DNA of 27,399 nt from JAUZPB01 sp037140715 (lineage in GTDB: Bacteria; Bacteroidota; Ignavibacteria; Ignavibacteriales; SURF-24). This document shows positions 15,692-23,936 of this stretch, piece after piece. Within the stretch, counting starts at the first letter, position 1; the number at the start of each line of letters is the position of its first letter. The notes beneath the pieces were generated by a model. It saw nothing but the letters and a program-made list of their open reading frames with translations, had not been told where the DNA came from and searched no databases. The stretch is taken from assembly GCA_037140715.1 (NCBI GenBank), contig JBAXDX010000033.1, positions 1 through 27,399 on the forward strand. Reading direction: 5' to 3'. The translations under genes were made by a program, and so were the position numbers.

Positions 15692-16129
15692 TCTCAGGGT
15701 GTATCGTTTAATACTTCCCTGTTATTTCCGTATTTTATTTCCATATTTATAAGTTAGTACCAACATGCCCCGGTAGTTAAAAATGGAAAAATCAAACAGA
15801 CGCTGGCAGTTTTGGAGGATATTATGTTAACAACCGTTACAGATTTAATTCTTTACAGGCCCGGGACTCATTAATGCAGAGAGAATGAAACTCAGACTAT
15901 TAGTCACAACTTTTATAAATTATTTAATATTGTTTATAGAACTTTGCCAAAAATTTAGATAAGTTTAAACCTGCTATTAAAGAACGCTCTAAAATACAGT
16001 TCTAATTTTCCGGACCAGCAAATTTTTCTAAGTAATCAGAGTTAAAAATATGGGCTTTTCCGTTTGGCGGATAGAAGTATCGTTCTTTTTTTAAGATAAA
16101 TTCATCACATATAATAAATTGATATAAAC

Positions 16130-17767
16130 ATGAGTGGCAAAAAGAAGGTTAAGTACATATTTGTTACGGGCGGCGTTGTATCGTCATTAGGCAAGGGAAT
16201 TTCAGCTTCATCTTTGGGATTATTGCTAAAGCAGAGAGGGTTCAGCGTTACTATTCAGAAGTTTGATCCATATATAAATGTAGATCCGGGTACAATGAAC
16301 CCGTTTCAGCATGGCGAAGTCTATGTAACAGACGATGGAGCCGAGACGGACCTCGATCTGGGGCATTATGAGAGGTTCCTGGACGTAAATATGACCAGAG
16401 CTAACAATACGACTACCGGTCAGGTGTATTTTAATGTAATCAGCAAGGAACGCAGGGGAGATTATCTTGGCGCGACTGTGCAGGTTATACCTCATATTAC
16501 CGATGAAATTAAAAATCGTATGAAGCAACTTGGCGAGACCGGTGATTATGATATCGTTATTACTGAAATAGGCGGAACTGTAGGCGATATTGAGAGTCTG
16601 CCGTTTATTGAGGCGATGCGCCAGCTTATGATGGAAGCAGGACGTAAGAATGCGATAAGCATCCATGTTACTCTTGTGCCTTATATACAGTCTGCCGGCG
16701 AAGTGAAAACCAAACCTACTCAGCACAGCGTAAAGAATCTGCTTGAACTTGGTATTCAGCCGAATATTCTTATCTGCCGCTCCGAAAAGAAAATCTCAAA
16801 GGAATTAAGAGAGAAAATCGCGCTCTTCTGTAATGTTGATACTGAGTCTGTAATTTCGGCTTACGACTGCTCAACAATTTATGAAGTGCCACTTGTGCTT
16901 CATAAGCAGAGAATGGACCGGATTGTATTAAAGCATCTCAGGCTTCCTGATATGAAAACTAAGCTGGACAACTGGGAGCAGTTTGTCGGCAAGGTTATTA
17001 ATCCTGCTAATAAGATTGAAATAGCTGTCTGCGGTAAATATACCGATTATCTTGATGCTTATAAGAGCATTTCCGAGTCGTTTGTACATGCCGGAGCAGA
17101 GAATGATGTTAAAGTAAAGCTGAGGTTTATCGCAGCTGAACAAGTGAACAGCAACAATGCTGAAAAGATGCTGAAGGGTATTCACGGATTATTGATCCCC
17201 GGCGGTTTTGGCGAACGTGGCGTTGAGGGGAAGATTGAGGCAATTAAATATGCCCGCGAAAATAACATTCCGTTTTTTGGTATCTGTCTTGGTATGCAGT
17301 TAGCCGTTGTAGAATTTGCACGCAATATATGCGGTATTGCAAAAGCAAACAGCACCGAATTTGTGAAGAATAATTATAATCTTATCGATATAATGCCGGA
17401 GCAAAAGAAAATAAAGGATAAGGGTGCCACGATGAGGCTTGGCGCATTTCCGTGTAAAATAAAATCAGGGACTAAAGCCATCGAAGCATATAAAACTGAA
17501 ACGATTTCAGAACGTCACCGTCACCGCTACGAAGTTAATAATAAATTTCGCGGATGTCTGGAAGAAAAAGGCATGGTATTAAGCGGACTTTCGCCCGATG
17601 ACAAACTGGTTGAGATGATTGAACTGCCGGAACATCCCTGGTTTTTGGGTTGTCAGTTCCATCCTGAGTTGAAATCAAGGGCGGCAAAGGCACATCCGTT
17701 ATTCCGTGAATTTGTTAAAGCATCGCTTGAATATTCTAATTCATCTGCTTTTAAGGGTAATGATTAA
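16130..17767 (+). CDS. pyrG: CTP synthase
   Basis: PyrG makes CTP from UTP, ATP and glutamine, the last step of de novo pyrimidine synthesis, as a cytoplasmic tetramer. The 545-residue product has the N-terminal synthetase domain with P-loop-like GGVVSSLGKG (14-23), the conserved KFDPYINVDPGTM and QHGEVYVTDDGAETDLDLGH region, and a C-terminal class I glutamine amidotransferase domain. Catalytic residues are Cys386 in GICLGMQ, His511 and Glu513 in QFHPE. The length is normal. Its stop overlaps the next gene by 8 nt (ATGATTAA), so a TPR protein is translationally coupled. Confidence 0.98.
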   Translation: MSGKKKVKYIFVTGGVVSSLGKGISASSLGLLLKQRGFSVTIQKFDPYINVDPGTMNPFQHGEVYVTDDGAETDLDLGHYERFLDVNMTRANNTTTGQVYFNVISKERRGDYLGATVQVIPHITDEIKNRMKQLGETGDYDIVITEIGGTVGDIESLPFIEAMRQLMMEAGRKNAISIHVTLVPYIQSAGEVKTKPTQHSVKNLLELGIQPNILICRSEKKISKELREKIALFCNVDTESVISAYDCSTIYEVPLVLHKQRMDRIVLKHLRLPDMKTKLDNWEQFVGKVINPANKIEIAVCGKYTDYLDAYKSISESFVHAGAENDVKVKLRFIAAEQVNSNNAEKMLKGIHGLLIPGGFGERGVEGKIEAIKYARENNIPFFGICLGMQLAVVEFARNICGIAKANSTEFVKNNYNLIDIMPEQKKIKDKGATMRLGAFPCKIKSGTKAIEAYKTETISERHRHRYEVNNKFRGCLEEKGMVLSGLSPDDKLVEMIELPEHPWFLGCQFHPELKSRAAKAHPLFREFVKASLEYSNSSAFKGND

Positions 17768-19247
17768 ACGTTTTTTTTTTCTTTTCGTAATTTTATCATG
17801 CAGTCTTTTTGCACAGAATGATATACCGGGACTTATCTATAAGGGTCTGGATTACTCTTATAATTTCCAGTTCAGGCAGGCGGAAGACTGCTTTCAGCAG
17901 ATAATTGATAAGTATCCCGATGATGCAAGGGGGTATCATTATAAATCAGGTGTTTATCTTTGGACATATCTCAGCAATAAGGAAAAAAGTGAGCTTGACA
18001 AGTTCATGAAATTCTCCGATTTTGCAATTGATAAAGCCAAAAAGATGCTTGATAACAATGATAACGATGAAAATGCGCTTTATGTGCTTGGGGCAAACTA
18101 TGGTTTCAGGGCAATGGTCTATGCTAAGGAAAGTAGTTCGTTTGATGCTGTCCGGGCAGCTAAAAATTCCGGCAGATACCTGAATAAAACTCTTGAGACT
18201 AATCCGCATAATAATGATGCATATATGGGCAAGGGGCTTTTAAGTTTTGCTTTCAGTTTTGTGCCGGGTGTTTTTAAATGGGTGCTGAATCTTGCAGGTT
18301 TTTCAGGTTCAGTTGAAGAGGGGATTGATTATCTTCAGAAAGCGTACAAGTATGGCAGATATTCAAAGACCGAAGCTTCCTATTATCTTTCTCAGATATA
18401 TTCTGAAATTTTAGTAGATTACTCCGCAGCGGCGAATTATCTTCAGCCTGTTATTAAAAAGTATCCTTATAACACTCTTTTTAAGTACTCGCTTGCGGTT
18501 GTGGAGATTAAGGACAGGAAGCCTCAGCTGGCGGAGAAACTGCTAAAAGAAATAATTAAGGCCGACAATTCAAAATTTACTCAGGTTACTGCTTTCTCCA
18601 ATTTCCTTTTAGGTGATATCCTTTTTCACGGGAATGATTTTACTCAGGCTATAGTTTATTATCAGAAATTTCTCTCCACAACTCATGACTTTGATTACTC
18701 GGGCATCGCATATTTCAGGACAGCCCTCTGCTATGAATTAAGCGGCAACCGTAGTGAGGCTCAGCGGAATTATATTCTGGCAAGGAACGGCAATCTGGAT
18801 GTGGCAGATGATATTTATGCAAAGCGGAAAAGCGAGATTTACTATGACTGTGCGCTTACGGAGCATGAGATGATTCTGATAAAAAGTGCAAATATGATTG
18901 AATCTGGCAAATTTACTGAAGCCTTTGAAGTACTTAATCAGCTTCTGCCTAAACTAAGCAGTGAAAAACTAAAAGCTGAGGCTGATCTTTATATGAGTGA
19001 TGCCTTATTCGAAACAGGTCGTGTGAATGAGTCCATAGACTTTGCAAATAAAGCTACCCGGCTTAACGCAAAGGAAGAAAAATGGATAAAACCTTTTGCT
19101 CTTTATTTTGCCGCGCGAGGTTATGCTAAGACAGGCGGCAGGGTGCCTGCAAAAAAGAATCTTGAGCAGGCTGAAGATATGTCCGGCTATGATTATCAGC
19201 AAAAGCTAAAAGGTTATATAAATGCGTTAAAAATCACTATTCAATAA
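17760..19247 (+). CDS. Secreted/periplasmic TPR-repeat protein (495 aa)
   Basis: I place the start at ATG 17760, which overlaps the pyrG stop and has TAAGGG just upstream, rather than at the earlier in-frame ATG 17706, which would lie deep inside pyrG. The protein then begins MIKRFFFLFVILSCSLFAQ, a clear signal peptide; cleavage after LFA is likeliest, although the Cys at residue 14 leaves a lipoprotein form possible. The rest is helical with several tetratricopeptide-like units (for example AEDCFQQIIDKYPDDARGYH, LQKAYKYGRYSK, YYQKFLSTTHDF), suited to protein-protein binding in the periplasm or at the outer membrane. No enzyme domain is visible. The function is unknown, and coupling to pyrG need not imply a metabolic link. 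Confidence 0.87.
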   Translation: MIKRFFFLFVILSCSLFAQNDIPGLIYKGLDYSYNFQFRQAEDCFQQIIDKYPDDARGYHYKSGVYLWTYLSNKEKSELDKFMKFSDFAIDKAKKMLDNNDNDENALYVLGANYGFRAMVYAKESSSFDAVRAAKNSGRYLNKTLETNPHNNDAYMGKGLLSFAFSFVPGVFKWVLNLAGFSGSVEEGIDYLQKAYKYGRYSKTEASYYLSQIYSEILVDYSAAANYLQPVIKKYPYNTLFKYSLAVVEIKDRKPQLAEKLLKEIIKADNSKFTQVTAFSNFLLGDILFHGNDFTQAIVYYQKFLSTTHDFDYSGIAYFRTALCYELSGNRSEAQRNYILARNGNLDVADDIYAKRKSEIYYDCALTEHEMILIKSANMIESGKFTEAFEVLNQLLPKLSSEKLKAEADLYMSDALFETGRVNESIDFANKATRLNAKEEKWIKPFALYFAARGYAKTGGRVPAKKNLEQAEDMSGYDYQQKLKGYINALKITIQ

Positions 19248-19373
19248 TAATATCGATGTTATTAAGGAATATTAAGATTATATTTGCAGGAGTTAAAATA
19301 TTAAATATACTGACGGGATTGCATATACGGAAAGTATGGAAAAAAACCTTATATTTATCAGGCAGGTTACATT

Positions 19374-19402
19374 GATTATCTTTTGTTAAATAACTAATTT
19401 CG
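19374..19402 (+). promoter_or_regulatory. Candidate promoter for purN and the downstream rod-shape genes
   Basis: TTG ending at 19374 and TAATTTCG (19395-19402) are 20 nt apart, resembling the Bacteroidota TTG / TANNTTTG promoter with one mismatch, the same mismatch (TTCG) as at 14335-14342. It lies 20 nt before purN. No terminator was seen between 19248 and 19373, so read-through from pyrG is also possible. Confidence 0.3.
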
Positions 19403-19421
19403 CCACAAAAAAAATAGGACT

Positions 19422-20036
19422 ATGTTAAATTTAGCAGTATTTGTTTCAGGAAGAGGATCAAATTTAAAGGCAGTAATTGAAGCGATTGAAAACCGGAAGC
19501 TACGTGCCACTATAAAGGCTGTATTTACGGATAAAGCCGGTTGCGGTGCTTCAGACATTGCAATAGATCATTCAATTCCTGTTTATAATATAAGCGAATC
19601 AGAAAAAATGGAGCATTATAAGTTCGACAGACTTGCTATATTTCTGAAATCGTTTTCAATTGAGTTAATTGTTCTTTCCGGATTTGTAAAAAAAATACCG
19701 GATAAGATTGTTGAAAAATACCAGAATAAAATTATAAATATTCATCCCGCCTTACTTCCTTCATTTGGTGGTGCGGGGATGTATGGGATAAATGTACACA
19801 AGGCGGTCTTTAATTCTTCTGCTAAGGTTTCAGGCGCAACGGTTCATTTTGTCGATAAGGTTTATGATAATGGTAAAATAATCGCTCAGAGAGCGGTTGA
19901 TATTTCAGATGTAAATTCACCTGAAGAGATAGCTGAAAAAGTATTAGAGCTTGAGCATTCGCTTCTGCCGTTTGTTATTGAAAAAATAAGTCAGAATAAA
20001 GTGGTTATTAAAGATAACCGCGTTATAGTACTTTGA
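19422..20036 (+). CDS. purN: Phosphoribosylglycinamide formyltransferase 1
   Basis: PurN transfers a formyl group from 10-formyltetrahydrofolate to GAR in purine synthesis. The 204-residue protein starts with the phosphate-binding SGRGSNLKAVI (9-19), has the catalytic Asn106 and His108 in INIHPALLPSFGG, and the GATVHFVDKVYDNGKIIAQ segment carrying the catalytic Asp. Length is typical. A GGACT sequence just before the ATG is a modest ribosome binding site. It is 18 nt upstream of purH, so the two last folate-dependent steps of IMP formation are encoded together. Confidence 0.96.
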   Translation: MLNLAVFVSGRGSNLKAVIEAIENRKLRATIKAVFTDKAGCGASDIAIDHSIPVYNISESEKMEHYKFDRLAIFLKSFSIELIVLSGFVKKIPDKIVEKYQNKIINIHPALLPSFGGAGMYGINVHKAVFNSSAKVSGATVHFVDKVYDNGKIIAQRAVDISDVNSPEEIAEKVLELEHSLLPFVIEKISQNKVVIKDNRVIVL

Positions 20037-20054
20037 AATATATTAGGAATAAAA

Positions 20055-21572
20055 TTGAAAAAATTAGCTTTAATTAGCGTTTCTGATAAATCTAATTTAT
20101 TGGAATTTGCCCGTGGACTCACGGCGCTTGATTACGAAATACTTGCTACCGGCAATACAGCCGGATTACTTACACAAAACGGAATTGAATGTACTGAGAT
20201 TAGTGATTATACATCTTTCCCTGAAATCTTCTCCGGACGCGTAAAAACTCTTCATCCAATGATTTTCGGTGGCATCCTGATGCGCCGTGATAATGAGTCT
20301 GATATTAAGCAGGCTGAGGAAAATAAGGTTTACCCAATTGACATTATTTGTGTAAATCTTTATCCTTTTCCGCAGGTTGTGAACAGGACGGATGTCGATT
20401 TGGACTATAAAATTGAAAACATTGATATTGGAGGACCAAGCCTTATCAGAGCGGCTGCTAAAAATTACCAGTATGTATCGGTTCTTACAAATATAATGCA
20501 ATATGAAGAATTCCTTGAGGAACTAAAGCATGGACAGGTTAGTCCTGATACAAGAAAAAAACTGGCTGCCGCAGCTTTTTCATATACTTCATATTACGAC
20601 ACGCTTATTGCGAATTTTATGGACAAAGAATTTAATTTACCGCAGAAGCAGATAAGACTAAATTATCCTCTTGCGCATACTTTGCGCTACGGAGAGAACC
20701 CGCATCAGTCTGCCGCACTTTTTGGTAATTATAATGATTATTTTGAAATACTTCATGGTAAAGAGGTTTCATATAATAATATTATTGATATTAATGCCGC
20801 AGTTGAACTTGTTCAGGAATTAGGACCTGACGCATGCGCCATTATCAAACATACTAATCCTTGCGGAGCGGCGATTGGCAGTAATAATTTTGAAGCTTAT
20901 ACAAAGGCTCTGTCCTGCGATCCGGTTTCTGCATTTGGCGGTATAGTAGCTTTTGACAGTATAGTCGATGAAAAAACGGCTGAAGCGCTTAATGATATTT
21001 TCCTTGAAGTAATTTGTGCTCCTGACTATTCGCCTCAGGCTCTTGTTTTACTCAAAACCAGGAAAAACAGGAGAATAATTAAAACACTCAAACCATTAGC
21101 CGGAGAAAAACTTAGTTTTAAGAATGTACCCGGCGGAATTATTGCTCAGCAGACAGATGATTCAAAGCTTGATTTTGAGAAAATTAAGACTGTTACAAAT
21201 AGAAAGCCTGATAAATCGCTGATGCAGGATTTAGCGTTTGCATGGATTATTTGTAAGCATGTTAAGTCAAATGCGATAGTATTTGTCAAGAACAGGAAAA
21301 TAATTGGAGTTGGTGCCGGACAAATGTCAAGAATAGACTCGGTAAGAATCGCTGCTTCAAAGGCAAAAGAGCTGGGGCATAGTGTGCACGCTGCTGTTGC
21401 GGCTTCTGATGCATTCTTCCCCTTTGCTGATGGAATTAATGAAATTGCCGCTCAGGGAATTATTGCGGTTATTCAGCCTGGCGGCTCTGTCAGGGATAAG
21501 GAAATTATTGAGGCTGCTGATGAAAATAATCTGTCCATGGTTTTTTCAGGAATTAGAAACTTTAAGCACTAA
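20055..21572 (+). CDS. purH: Bifunctional AICAR transformylase / IMP cyclohydrolase
   Basis: PurH formylates AICAR and closes the ring to IMP, the final steps of purine synthesis. The 505-residue protein has the N-terminal cyclohydrolase domain (ISVSDKSNLLEFA, GRVKTLHPMIFGGI, VNLYPF) and the C-terminal transformylase domain with RYGENPHQ (211-218) and the catalytic Lys265-His266 in KHTNPCG. The start is TTG at 20055: no ATG is available before the conserved LALISVSDKSN, and AGGAA lies upstream. A short loop appears shifted around residues 320-350, but nothing essential is lost. mreB begins 9 nt after the stop. Confidence 0.96.
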   Translation: MKKLALISVSDKSNLLEFARGLTALDYEILATGNTAGLLTQNGIECTEISDYTSFPEIFSGRVKTLHPMIFGGILMRRDNESDIKQAEENKVYPIDIICVNLYPFPQVVNRTDVDLDYKIENIDIGGPSLIRAAAKNYQYVSVLTNIMQYEEFLEELKHGQVSPDTRKKLAAAAFSYTSYYDTLIANFMDKEFNLPQKQIRLNYPLAHTLRYGENPHQSAALFGNYNDYFEILHGKEVSYNNIIDINAAVELVQELGPDACAIIKHTNPCGAAIGSNNFEAYTKALSCDPVSAFGGIVAFDSIVDEKTAEALNDIFLEVICAPDYSPQALVLLKTRKNRRIIKTLKPLAGEKLSFKNVPGGIIAQQTDDSKLDFEKIKTVTNRKPDKSLMQDLAFAWIICKHVKSNAIVFVKNRKIIGVGAGQMSRIDSVRIAASKAKELGHSVHAAVAASDAFFPFADGINEIAAQGIIAVIQPGGSVRDKEIIEAADENNLSMVFSGIRNFKH

Positions 21573-21581
21573 GAGGATTAT

Positions 21582-22607
21582 ATGGGATTATTCGATTTTT
21601 TTTCGACTGATATTGCTATTGATCTAGGCACCGCAAATACATTAATCTATCTTAAAGGTAAGGGTATTGTTTTAAATGAACCTTCTATCGTTGCCTATGA
21701 CCGGAATACGAAAAAAATTATTGCGCTTGGAAATAAAGCTAAAGAAATGCAGGGCAGGGAACATAAGGGAATCAGGGTAACACGCCCGATGCGTGATGGA
21801 GTTATTGCTGACTTTGAAATTGCCGAAGGTATGATTAAGGCATTTATTAAAATGGTTAGCAATGGTCCGATAGCCAGCCGAAGGATTGTTATTGCTGTTC
21901 CGAGTGGTGTAACTGAAGTTGAAAAAAGAGCTGTGCGGGACAGTTGTGAACATGCGGGTGCAAAGGAAGTGCATCTGGTTGCCGAGCCAATGGCTGCCGC
22001 AATCGGTATCGGTATTGACGTAGAAGCGCCTGTTGGCAGCATGATTATCGACATTGGTGGCGGCACTACGGAAATTGCAGTAATTGCTTTGTCCGGCATT
22101 GTCAATGAAGAATCTATCCGCATTGCAGGGGATGAAATGAATAACGCTATTATGCAGTTCTTTAAGAAAAATTATAATCTTCTTATTGGAGAAAGAACAG
22201 CTGAAGTAATAAAATGCGAGGTTGGCAGTGCCATGCCTCTTAAAGAAGAAATTACTGTCCAGGTTAAGGGACGTGATCTTGTTGGTGGTGTGCCTAAAAC
22301 TGCTGAAGTAAGTTCGGTCGAAATCAGAGAGGCACTTAGCGAAAACATTGTTCAGATTGTTGAAGCTGTAAAGCAGTCGCTTGAAAGAACTCCTCCCGAA
22401 CTTTCCGCCGATATTCTTGACCGCGGTGTTATGATTACCGGTGGTGGCGCTCTTCTTAAAGGTATTGACGAGAGAATAAGAATGGAGACTCACCTTCCGG
22501 TTCATATTGCCGATGATCCATTAACAGCTGTTGTCCGTGGAGCAGGAAAGACTATCGACAATCTCAACCGTTATTCAAAAGTATTTATCAGGAATAGAAG
22601 ATATTGA
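21582..22607 (+). CDS. mreB: Rod shape-determining actin homolog MreB
   Basis: MreB polymerises on the inner membrane and directs side-wall peptidoglycan synthesis. The 341-residue product has the actin-fold phosphate motifs IDLGTANTLIY (13-23) and IDIGGGTTEIAV (156-167), the adenosine motif GGGALLKGID, and an N-terminal amphipathic FDFFSTD membrane anchor. AGAGGA precedes the ATG. It heads the mreBCD-mrdA-rodA block and its stop overlaps mreC by 4 nt. Confidence 0.98.
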   Translation: MGLFDFFSTDIAIDLGTANTLIYLKGKGIVLNEPSIVAYDRNTKKIIALGNKAKEMQGREHKGIRVTRPMRDGVIADFEIAEGMIKAFIKMVSNGPIASRRIVIAVPSGVTEVEKRAVRDSCEHAGAKEVHLVAEPMAAAIGIGIDVEAPVGSMIIDIGGGTTEIAVIALSGIVNEESIRIAGDEMNNAIMQFFKKNYNLLIGERTAEVIKCEVGSAMPLKEEITVQVKGRDLVGGVPKTAEVSSVEIREALSENIVQIVEAVKQSLERTPPELSADILDRGVMITGGGALLKGIDERIRMETHLPVHIADDPLTAVVRGAGKTIDNLNRYSKVFIRNRRY

Positions 22608-23443
22608 TACGCGGATTCCTGATCAGGTTCTGGAATAGATACAAAGAGTACATTGTTTTAGTTTTATTGCTTGTTTCAAGTTTATTTATATCATCTTTTA
22701 GCGATAAACCGGCAATAAAAAATGTTAAAACTTATGCCTTTGGCAGTTTTGCCATACTGACTTCCTTTGTTTCAAAAATTACAGAACCTTTTCAGACGGT
22801 ATTTGAGGCTAAAAGGCTTCGTGAGATTAATGCGCAGTTAATGCTTCAGGTTAATCGTTTGAGAGAGCAGGGAATACAAAACGCGGAACTTAAAAAACTC
22901 GTTGCTCTTAAAGATTCTTCAGATTATCCTCTGATTGCCGCGGAAATAGTTGTAAGGCATGTTTCTACTTCCCAGGGTAGTTTTATTATTAATGCCGGAG
23001 AAAATGAGAAAGTACAGGCTGGTATGCCTGTTATTAACGATCAGGGACTTGTCGGAGTTATAGTCTCAGTTGCTAAGGATTTTTCAGTTTTAAGGACTCT
23101 CAGCAACAATGAGCTTAAATTTGCAGTACGTAACCAGCGCAGCAAATTTGACGGAGTAATGGAATGGAACGGTTCGGAGCTTGTTATTAAAAATGTGCCA
23201 AAGACTTTCGATATGGAATTAGGTGACCGGATTGTAACTTCTGACTTCAGCACTAAATTTCCCCCGTCAATTCCTGTAGGCATTGTCTCTGGTGGCAACC
23301 GGGATAAGACCGGCATTTTTAATCATATTACTGTTAAATCTTATGTCGATTTCATCATGGTAACTAATGTCTTTGTAATTGGATTTATCCCAAGTATTCA
23401 AAAAAACAATATGGAACTTAACCTCATTAGAACAATTAAATAA
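22604..23443 (+). CDS. mreC: Rod shape-determining protein MreC
   Basis: MreC is a bitopic inner-membrane protein whose periplasmic domain activates PBP2-RodA. The 279-residue product has a membrane helix at about residues 14-31, a coiled coil (about 60-100, AKRLREINAQLMLQVNRLRE), and the family beta-domain with SQGSFIINAGENEKVQAGMP and VTSDFSTKFPPSIPVGIVSG. The start is TTG at 22604, inside TTGA overlapping the mreB stop, with AGGA about 12 nt upstream; the next in-frame ATG would remove the membrane anchor. The C-terminal tail is short. Confidence 0.93.
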   Translation: MIRGFLIRFWNRYKEYIVLVLLLVSSLFISSFSDKPAIKNVKTYAFGSFAILTSFVSKITEPFQTVFEAKRLREINAQLMLQVNRLREQGIQNAELKKLVALKDSSDYPLIAAEIVVRHVSTSQGSFIINAGENEKVQAGMPVINDQGLVGVIVSVAKDFSVLRTLSNNELKFAVRNQRSKFDGVMEWNGSELVIKNVPKTFDMELGDRIVTSDFSTKFPPSIPVGIVSGGNRDKTGIFNHITVKSYVDFIMVTNVFVIGFIPSIQKNNMELNLIRTIK

Positions 23444-23444
23444 A

Positions 23445-23936
23445 ATGCGCTCTGATTATATAATTGCTGTTTTACTTTTCATCCCGTTAGCCATTGTTCA
23501 ACTGACATTAGTACCCTGGCTTTCCTATAACCAGATTGCCCCTGACCTTATTCTTATCCTTCTTGTTATTTACACACTCAGAATGGGACAGTTAAGCGGA
23601 ACTTTACTTGGTTTTGTTTTTGGACTGTTATTCGATCTCTTTTCAGGCGGCATTATCGGCAGCGCCATGTTTACTAAAACCCTGAGCGGATTTCTAACCG
23701 GATATTTTTATAATGAAAATAAGACTGAACAGAACCTGCACTCAGGCTCTCTTATTTTTATCATAATAGTGATAGGAACGGCTGACTCGATTATTTATTC
23801 TTTATTCGGTAATTCCGTTGCCAATACTAACAGTCTTCTGACTTTAATTTTTATGCAGGGCTTGCTACCCGGGATTTATTCGTCTGTTTTGTCCCTGCTG
23901 ATGGTTGTATTTTATACTCGAAAGTTGTTTACATGA
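23445..23936 (+). CDS. mreD: Rod shape-determining protein MreD
   Basis: MreD is a small multi-helix inner-membrane partner of MreC and RodA. I prefer ATG 23445, two nucleotides after the mreC stop codon, giving 163 residues, the usual family length; the longer alternative (23379) would overlap mreC by 65 nt and add no helix. The sequence has about five hydrophobic helices, with PWLSYNQIAPDLILILLV and GFVFGLLFDLFSGGIIGSAM as family-like segments. No strong ribosome binding site is seen, so it is probably coupled to mreC. It overlaps mrdA by 4 nt (ATGA). Confidence 0.9.
   Translation: MRSDYIIAVLLFIPLAIVQLTLVPWLSYNQIAPDLILILLVIYTLRMGQLSGTLLGFVFGLLFDLFSGGIIGSAMFTKTLSGFLTGYFYNENKTEQNLHSGSLIFIIIVIGTADSIIYSLFGNSVANTNSLLTLIFMQGLLPGIYSSVLSLLMVVFYTRKLFT

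Larger units (their letters stand above)
15131..16129. other. Gene-free spacer holding element copy 2 and the pyrG upstream region
   Basis: Apart from the dispersed element (15175-15691), nothing coding is convincing. GGAGG at 15812-15816 precedes an ATG with only 15 codons. TTG at 15943-15945 and TAAGTTTA about 16 nt later form a weak promoter candidate for pyrG. pyrG itself has no clear ribosome binding site directly before ATG 16130, which is preceded by AT-rich sequence. Confidence 0.5.

Noticed and set aside
15812..15874. Very short leader-like ORF with GGAGG before pyrG
   Set aside because: Only 15 codons, no run of regulatory codons and no attenuator-like hairpins next to it; a leader peptide could not be supported.
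17706..17759. Upstream ATG for the TPR protein
   Set aside because: It would overlap pyrG by 62 nt and place the signal peptide in the interior; ATG 17760 has a ribosome binding site and the signal peptide directly after it.
21672..22505. 277-residue minus-strand frame within mreB
   Set aside because: Antisense shadow of mreB; the plus strand encodes a complete, highly conserved protein.
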